Assembly: GCA_965368585.1 (NCBI GenBank)
Contig: CBDUNM010000102.1
Coordinates: 1 to 19,431 of the forward strand
DNA: 19,431 nucleotides
From: JARRQB01 sp965368585
GTDB lineage: Bacteria; Pseudomonadota; Gammaproteobacteria; Chromatiales; Chromatiaceae
Reading direction: 5' to 3'
Shown here one piece after another: positions 14,384 through 19,431 of the stretch. Below the pieces are notes generated by a model, which was given only the letters and a program-made list of their open reading frames with translations, made no database searches and was not told the DNA's origin. Positions within the stretch are counted from its first letter, which is position 1; every line of letters begins with the position of its first letter. The translations under genes and the position numbers were made by a program.

Positions 14384-15880
14384 CTAACAGCACTCTTCGA
14401 GCAGTTGCACCCGTCCCTGCTCATCCACCGCTTCGAGGTGCACGTCGAATCCCCACAGGCGGCGCACGTGCCGGAGCACTTCGTCGACCGATTCGTTCAG
14501 CGGCCGACGGTTGTGGCGGAAATGCCGCAGCGTCAACGAGCGGTCACCGCGCAGATCGACATTGCTGATCTGAATATTCGGCTCGAGACTGCCGAGGTTG
14601 TATTGTTCCGCCAAGGCCTGTCGTACCCTCTGGTAGCCGGCCTCGTCGTGGATAGCCGTTATCTCCAGGGTTTCCTCGCGGTCGTCGTCGTGAACCCCGA
14701 ACATATGAAATTCGCGAATCAGGTGCGGAGACAGGTACTGCGCGATAAAGCTTTCATCCTTGAAATTGTGCATGGCGAAATGCAGGACCTCCAGCCAGTT
14801 TTCCCCGGCTATGTCCGGGAACCACTCACGGTCCTCGTCGGTGGGCGCTTCGCAAATACGGCGAATGTCACGCATCATGGCGAAGCCGAGGGCGTAGGGA
14901 TTGATTCCATTGTAGTAGGGTGCGTCGAACGGCGGCTGAAAAACCACGTTGGTGTGCGATTGGAGCACCTCCATCATGAAGCCGTCGGTCACATATCCCT
15001 CTTCGTACAGTCGGTTGAGCAAGGTGTAGTGCCAGAAGGTCGCCCAACCTTCATTCATGACCTGTGTCTGACGCTGCGGATAGAAGTATTGGCTGATTTT
15101 GCGCACGATGCGCACCACTTCGCGCTGCCAGGGCTCCAGCAGCGGCGCGTGCTTCTCGATGAAATAAAGCAGGTTTTCCTGTGGTTCGGCGGGAAATCCC
15201 GTCTCGTCCGCGATCAGGTCGGATTCCGTCTCCCTGGGGAGTGTTCGCCACAAGTCGTTGATCTGCGATTGCAGATAATCTTCGCGCTCGTGTTGACGCT
15301 TCATCTCCTCCGCCATCGTCAGTGGAGCCGGTCGTTTGTAGCGATCGACACCGTAATTCATCAGTGCGTGACAGGAATCGAGCAGTGATTCGACCTCCTC
15401 ATACCCGTAGCGCTCTTCACACTCGGCGATATAGGTGCGCGCAAAGACCAGGTAGTCGATGATGGCGTCGGCGCTGGTCCAGGTCTGGAACAGGTAATTG
15501 CCCTTGAAAAAGCTGTTGTGACCGTAACAGGCGTGAGCAATCACCAGGGCCTGCATCGGCAGGGAGTTTTCCTCCATCAGATAGGCGATGCAGGGGTCGG
15601 AATTGATTACGATTTCGTAGGCGAGTCCCATCTGTCCACGTCGATAGGTTCGCTCGGTGGCCACGAAATGTTTACCGAAGGACCAATGCTGATAGTTGAT
15701 CGGCAGGCCAATCGACGAATAGGCATCGATCATTTGTTCGGAGGATATGACTTCGATCTGATTGGCATAGGTGTCGAGCTTGAACTCGTCGTGCGCAATT
15801 CGGGCGATTTCCTGGTCGAAGCGCTCCAGCAAAGGGAAGCTCCACTCCGACGTGTCGCAGATGAGGCGATCGGAACTCAT
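14384..15880 (-). CDS. SpoVR family protein (YcgB-like)
   Basis: This encodes 498 aa, close to the usual length of about 500. The family core is clear: YQHWSFGKHF (63-72), YEIVINSDPCIAYLMEEN (88-105), AHACYGHNSFFKGN (115-128), NEGWATFWHY (276-285) and PYALGF. The conserved His and Glu residues in these segments suggest a metal site, but that is inference. SpoVR was named in Bacillus subtilis, where it affects the spore cortex; in non-sporulating bacteria the homologue YcgB has no firm biochemical role. The start ATG overlaps the yeaH stop as ATGA, so it is translated together with yeaH and probably belongs to one transcript with prkA. No signal peptide or membrane segment is seen. Confidence 0.93.
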   Translation of the reverse strand: MSSDRLICDTSEWSFPLLERFDQEIARIAHDEFKLDTYANQIEVISSEQMIDAYSSIGLPINYQHWSFGKHFVATERTYRRGQMGLAYEIVINSDPCIAYLMEENSLPMQALVIAHACYGHNSFFKGNYLFQTWTSADAIIDYLVFARTYIAECEERYGYEEVESLLDSCHALMNYGVDRYKRPAPLTMAEEMKRQHEREDYLQSQINDLWRTLPRETESDLIADETGFPAEPQENLLYFIEKHAPLLEPWQREVVRIVRKISQYFYPQRQTQVMNEGWATFWHYTLLNRLYEEGYVTDGFMMEVLQSHTNVVFQPPFDAPYYNGINPYALGFAMMRDIRRICEAPTDEDREWFPDIAGENWLEVLHFAMHNFKDESFIAQYLSPHLIREFHMFGVHDDDREETLEITAIHDEAGYQRVRQALAEQYNLGSLEPNIQISNVDLRGDRSLTLRHFRHNRRPLNESVDEVLRHVRRLWGFDVHLEAVDEQGRVQLLEECC

Positions 15881-17148
15881 GCCGTCCTCCTCTTGAACAA
15901 TTCTCGAAACACCGTGTAAATGTCGTCTTCACCGTCGATTCGCTCCATCGCGAACTGCGGGTGCACGGCCCTTACCTCCTCGTAGGCATGCCATAAACTC
16001 TGATGTTCGTGCGGAGTAATCTCGACATAGGCGTAGTAGCGCATCAGCGGCAACAGCTTTTCGCTCAACAACTCGCGGCAGACCGGCGAGTCGGACTCCC
16101 AATTATCGCCGTCGGACGCCTGCGCGGCGTAGATGTTCCAGGTGCTGGAATCGTAGCGATCGACGATCACGTCGTGGACCAGGTTGAGCGCGCTGCTGAC
16201 CACGGTTCCGCCTGTTTCGCGCGAGTAGAAAAACTCCTCTTCGTCCACCTCGGCCGCCGTGGTGTGATGGCGGATGAATACGACATCTATCTTTTCGTAG
16301 TTTCGTTGCAGAAACAGATACAAAAGGATGAAGAAACGCTTGGCCAGGTTCTTGCGCTCTTCGTCCATCGAGCCCGAAACGTCCATTATGCACACCATCA
16401 CAGCCTTGCTTGTCGGTTCGGGTTGTTTGGTAAAGGACTGATACCGCAAATCGAAGGTATCGATGAAAGGCAGCGCGGCAATACGTGCCTTGAGGCGCTC
16501 GATTTCTTCGCGTAACTCGACCACGCGGGCGTGGTCTTCGTCGACGCCGTCGGCGAGCAGATCGTCCACTTCTTGCTGCAGTTCGCGAACGCGGCCGCGA
16601 TGCGGCGCGCCCAGCGCGGTGCGGCGCGCCATGGCGCCGCGCAGCGAACGGATGATATCGATGTTATTCGGTGCGCCGTCGGTGGTGTAGCCGGCCCGGA
16701 CCGTTTTGAATTCCTCGGTGCCAATCAATTGATTTCGAACAAGATTGGGCAACTCGAGGTCGTCGAACAGCAGGTCGAGGTATTCCTCTCGCGACAATTC
16801 GAATACGAAATCGTCTTCCCCTTCGCCATCCTGACTGGCCTTACCCGATCCAGCGCCACGCCCTCCGCCTTCGGGTGGTCGCTTTATCCGGTCGCCGCTG
16901 GCAAATTCCTTGTTGCCCGGATGCACCATATCGCGGGTCCCGCCACGGCCGTGGTGAAACTGGGGTTCGGAGATATCTCTGGCCGGAATGCTGACCTTTT
17001 CACCGCCGTCCACATCGGTGATGCCGCGCCGATTCACGGCGTCCGAGACAGCCTTCTTCAGCTGTGCCTTGTAACGTTTGAGAAAGCGCTGGCGGTTAAC
17101 CATGCTTTTTTTCTTGGCGTTAAGCCGGCGGTCGATAAAATGAGACAT
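15877..17148 (-). CDS. yeaH: YeaH/YhbH family protein (DUF444) with a von Willebrand A-like fold
   Basis: This encodes 423 aa, near E. coli YeaH (427 aa). I chose the ATG at 17148 for the GAGGGG seven bases upstream and the family start MSHFIDRRLNAKKKSMVNRQRF (first 20 or so residues); an extension to 17238 would be spurious. The N-terminal third is basic, then Gly-rich (HHGRGGTRDMVHPGNKEF and about 92-110). A predicted coiled segment covers about 185-225. The C-terminal half is VWA-like, with the metal-site motif DVSGS (256-260), ETGGT (311-315) and SDGDNW (345-350). VWA-type partners often team with AAA+ ATPases; here prkA is just upstream and spoVR overlaps downstream. In E. coli yeaG-yeaH is a stress operon; YeaH's molecular task is unknown. 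Confidence 0.94.
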   Translation of the reverse strand: MSHFIDRRLNAKKKSMVNRQRFLKRYKAQLKKAVSDAVNRRGITDVDGGEKVSIPARDISEPQFHHGRGGTRDMVHPGNKEFASGDRIKRPPEGGGRGAGSGKASQDGEGEDDFVFELSREEYLDLLFDDLELPNLVRNQLIGTEEFKTVRAGYTTDGAPNNIDIIRSLRGAMARRTALGAPHRGRVRELQQEVDDLLADGVDEDHARVVELREEIERLKARIAALPFIDTFDLRYQSFTKQPEPTSKAVMVCIMDVSGSMDEERKNLAKRFFILLYLFLQRNYEKIDVVFIRHHTTAAEVDEEEFFYSRETGGTVVSSALNLVHDVIVDRYDSSTWNIYAAQASDGDNWESDSPVCRELLSEKLLPLMRYYAYVEITPHEHQSLWHAYEEVRAVHPQFAMERIDGEDDIYTVFRELFKRRTA

Positions 17149-17379
17149 CAATGCCCCTCGGTACAGTTGGTCGCTAACTCCACCCGACGCTGCATTTAGG
17201 GCAGTACATCCGAGTGGTGTGCCTGGCGTTCCTCGCAAAGCTTTAAAGACATTCCGCGCCCTCGGAACGATGCGGCCAGCCTATTGCGTTTTTGCGGAAC
17301 GTGTTCTGATCGTATATCGCTTTCCGATGTGCAACGCCAGGAAAAAATTCTCACCCGATGTATGGCGACCCACTTCACT
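17149..17379 (-). promoter_or_regulatory. 231-base leader between prkA and yeaH with long-range inverted repeat
   Basis: CCTGGCGTT (17222-17230) is the reverse complement of AACGCCAGG (17333-17341), with 102 bases between. Inside, TTCCG/CGGAA (near 17255-17270) can form a small hairpin. The gap is long for an operon and could hold a processing site, an attenuator or an extra promoter for yeaH-spoVR. I cannot pick out a -10/-35 pair with confidence. Confidence 0.35.
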
Positions 17380-19302
17380 TTACTGCGATTTTCGTACCCG
17401 CAAATACCATTCAGACAATAGACGTACCTGCTTCGGTGTATAGCCTTTTTCTACCATACGGTCGACGAATTGCTCGTGTTTTGCTTTTTCGTCGGCGGAT
17501 GCCTTGGCATTGAACGAAATGACCGGCAACAGTTCCTCCGTATTCGAGAACATCTTTTTCTCGATCACGGCCCGCAACTTCTCGTAACTGGTCCAACGCG
17601 GATTACTGCCGTGGTTTTTCGCTCTTGCGCGTAGCACGAAGTTAACGATCTCGTTCCTGAAATCCTTCGGGTTGGAAATGCCGGCGGGTTTCTCGATCTT
17701 TTCCAGTTCCTCATTGAGCGCCGCCCGGCCCATCATCTCGCCGGTATCTGGGTCGCGATATTCCTGGTCCTGAATCCAGTAATCGGCGTAGATGACATAC
17801 CGGTCAAAGATGTTTTGGCCATACTCGGCATATGACTCGAGATAGGCTGTCTGCAGTTCTTTGCCGATAAATTCGGCATACCGCGGGGCCAAAAACTCTT
17901 TCAGGTAGCCGATATACCGCTCCTGGGTTTCCTGTGGCAAATGCTCACGCGCGATCTGCTTTTCCAGGACGTACAGCAGGTGTACGGGATTTGCCGCGAC
18001 TTCACTGTGGTCGAAGTTGAAGACCTGCGAGAGGATCTTGAACGCGAAGCGCGTAGAGATCCCAGTCATGCCCTCGTCGACGCCGGCGTAATCGCGATAC
18101 TCCTGTACGGATTTGGCCTTCGGGTCGGTGTCTTTGAGGTTTTCGCCGTCATAAACCCGCATTTTTGAAAAAGCGCTGGAGTTCTCGGGCTCCTTCAGTC
18201 GTGTCAGCACCGAAAACTGCGCCATCATTTCCAGCGTGCCCGGTGCGCACGGGGCGTCACTCAGCGTGCTGTCGCGCAGCAGCTTGTCATAAATGTGGGT
18301 TTCCTCTGTCACCCGCAGGCAGTAAGGCACCTTGACGATGTAGACGCGGTCGAGAAATGCTTCGTTGTTTTTATTGTTGCGGAACGACTGCCATTCAGAC
18401 TCGTTCGAGTGTGCCAGGATCATGCCTTGAAACGGCAACGCCGCCAGCCCCTCGGTTGCGTTGTAGTTGCCCTCCTGGGTGGCTGTCAGCAGCGGATGCA
18501 GCACCTTGATCGGTGCCTTGAACATCTCGACGAATTCCATAAGTCCCTGATTGGCCCGGCATAACGCGCCCGAGTAGCTGTACGCATCGGCGTCGTTTTG
18601 CGCATAACGCTCCAGCTGACGGATGTCGACCTTGCCGACCAGCGATGAGATGTCCTGGTTATTCTCGTCGCCGGGTTCGGTCTTGGCGATCGCGATCTGC
18701 TCGAGAATCGAAGGGAACAACTTGACCACCCGGAACTGGGTAATGTCACCGTTGTACTCCTGCAGCCGCTTCACTGCCCACGGAGACATGACCCCGCGCA
18801 GAAAACGCGGCGGGATTCCGTAATCTTCCTCGAGAATCTTACCGTCCTCCACGGGCGAGAACAACCCGAGCGGCGATTCGAACACCGGCGAGCCCTTTAT
18901 CGCGTAGAAGGGGACGTGCTGCATCAGTTCCTTGAGCTTGTCGGCGAGCGAGGATTTGCCCCCACCGACCGGGCCGAGGAGGTAGAGAATCTGCTTGCGC
19001 TCTTCCAGTCCCTGGGCGGCGTGTTTCAGATAGGAGACGATCTGCTCGATCGCCTCTTCCATGCCGTAGAATTCCGGGAACGCCGGGTAGCGCTTTATTA
19101 CCTTATTCTGAAATATTCGGCTCAGCCGCGGATCGTGATGGGTATCGACAATCTCGGGTTCGCCGATGGCGGCGAGCAGCCGTTCTGCAGCCCCGGCATA
19201 AGCCATCGGGTCGCTCTTACACAAATCAAGATATTCGTGCAGGCTCAGTTCTTCCTCGCGTGACGATTCGTATCTGGCCAGGTAACTATCGAAAATCGAC
19301 AT
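17380..19302 (-). CDS. prkA: PrkA-type serine protein kinase / AAA+ protein (YeaG)
   Basis: This encodes 640 aa with the ATG at 19302, which has GAGAGG eight bases upstream; GTG 19311 would add three residues. E. coli YeaG is 644 aa and, from memory, very similar throughout. The N-terminal AAA+ module has Walker A GPVGGGKS (110-117) within YLLGPVGGGKSSLA, then AKTEPGDENNQDIS, KAPIKVLHPLLTATQEGNYN (20 residues) and ILAHSNESEW. The C-terminal PrkA domain includes KMRVYDGENLKDTDPKAKS and EKIEKPAGISNPKDFRNEIV (20 residues) and ends in YLRVRKSQ. B. subtilis PrkA was reported to phosphorylate a 60-kDa protein, and a protease-like role has also been proposed, so the true activity is debated. First gene of the prkA-yeaH-spoVR set; YeaG is tied to starvation and RpoS control in E. 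coli. Confidence 0.96.
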   Translation of the reverse strand: MSIFDSYLARYESSREEELSLHEYLDLCKSDPMAYAGAAERLLAAIGEPEIVDTHHDPRLSRIFQNKVIKRYPAFPEFYGMEEAIEQIVSYLKHAAQGLEERKQILYLLGPVGGGKSSLADKLKELMQHVPFYAIKGSPVFESPLGLFSPVEDGKILEEDYGIPPRFLRGVMSPWAVKRLQEYNGDITQFRVVKLFPSILEQIAIAKTEPGDENNQDISSLVGKVDIRQLERYAQNDADAYSYSGALCRANQGLMEFVEMFKAPIKVLHPLLTATQEGNYNATEGLAALPFQGMILAHSNESEWQSFRNNKNNEAFLDRVYIVKVPYCLRVTEETHIYDKLLRDSTLSDAPCAPGTLEMMAQFSVLTRLKEPENSSAFSKMRVYDGENLKDTDPKAKSVQEYRDYAGVDEGMTGISTRFAFKILSQVFNFDHSEVAANPVHLLYVLEKQIAREHLPQETQERYIGYLKEFLAPRYAEFIGKELQTAYLESYAEYGQNIFDRYVIYADYWIQDQEYRDPDTGEMMGRAALNEELEKIEKPAGISNPKDFRNEIVNFVLRARAKNHGSNPRWTSYEKLRAVIEKKMFSNTEELLPVISFNAKASADEKAKHEQFVDRMVEKGYTPKQVRLLSEWYLRVRKSQ

Positions 19303-19354
19303 CAAGAACACCTCTCTCTGGTTCGGACGTGCAGTCTGTTGGCCCGATTGAGCA

Positions 19355-19372
19355 GAACCGAGTCAGCGGTTC
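19355..19372. promoter_or_regulatory. inverted repeat in the prkA upstream region
   Basis: GAACCG (19355-19360) and CGGTTC (19367-19372) are separated by AGTCAG. It lies about 55 bases upstream of the prkA start, a place suited to an operator or a leader hairpin. No sigma-54 or clear sigma-70 promoter was recognised between here and the window end. Confidence 0.3.
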
Positions 19373-19431
19373 CTCGCACTGGACGGGCCCCTCGAACCTA
19401 CACCCTTGGCGAATACGCCGAATGTAGTCGT

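Noticed and set aside
14327..15388. 353-codon open frame on the + strand opposite spoVR
   Set aside because: It is antisense to a clear SpoVR gene, with no ribosome-binding site or family resemblance.

Overview
The window looks like the chromosome of a gammaproteobacterium. By eye its base composition is moderately GC-rich. XerD, MutS (853 aa with the start chosen here, the length of the E. coli protein), the PrkA/YeaH/SpoVR set and a Vibrio-type second EF-G all read like gammaproteobacterial family members. I cannot place it below class; a Chromatiales-like relative is only a guess. I see no phage, insertion sequence, integron or CRISPR array. The content is mostly housekeeping and stress-response genes, separated by unusually long intergenic stretches rich in hairpins.

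Layout, left to right. A small GlcG/HbpS-type gene (+, 180-620) has a gene-poor tail. It faces fusA2 (-, 997-3075), a paralogue of EF-G away from the str operon. Next come a YcgN-type cysteine-cluster protein (-, 3298-3741), an AT-rich stretch with DnaA-box-like sites (about 3800-4020), and a small exported protein of unknown function (-, 4164-4457). An 800-base gap (4458-5255) holds a candidate structured RNA. The + strand then carries the ogt-xerD pair (overlapping GTGA), a patch of palindromic repeats (about 6645-6893), the yajQ-dsbC pair (overlapping TAATG), and a stand-alone PP2C phosphatase. Convergent to these, on the - strand, lie a membrane-bound three-PAS diguanylate cyclase and mutS. 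The right end is an apparent operon read on the - strand: prkA (yeaG) - yeaH - spoVR (ycgB), with yeaH and spoVR overlapping by ATGA.

How the genes may work together. Two genes touch cyclic di-GMP: the diguanylate cyclase makes it, and YajQ-family proteins have been reported to bind it. The PrkA/YeaH/SpoVR set is a conserved, still poorly understood stress and stationary-phase module. Ogt and MutS both guard DNA, and XerD resolves chromosome dimers; their closeness is probably chance. The most unusual content is non-coding: GGA-loop hairpins at 4776-4822 and 14247-14306 that share a sequence core, a related hairpin at 6691-6707, and a 36-bp palindrome-bearing repeat present twice exactly 140 bp apart. 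No clearly new protein system was found; the non-coding elements are the best leads.
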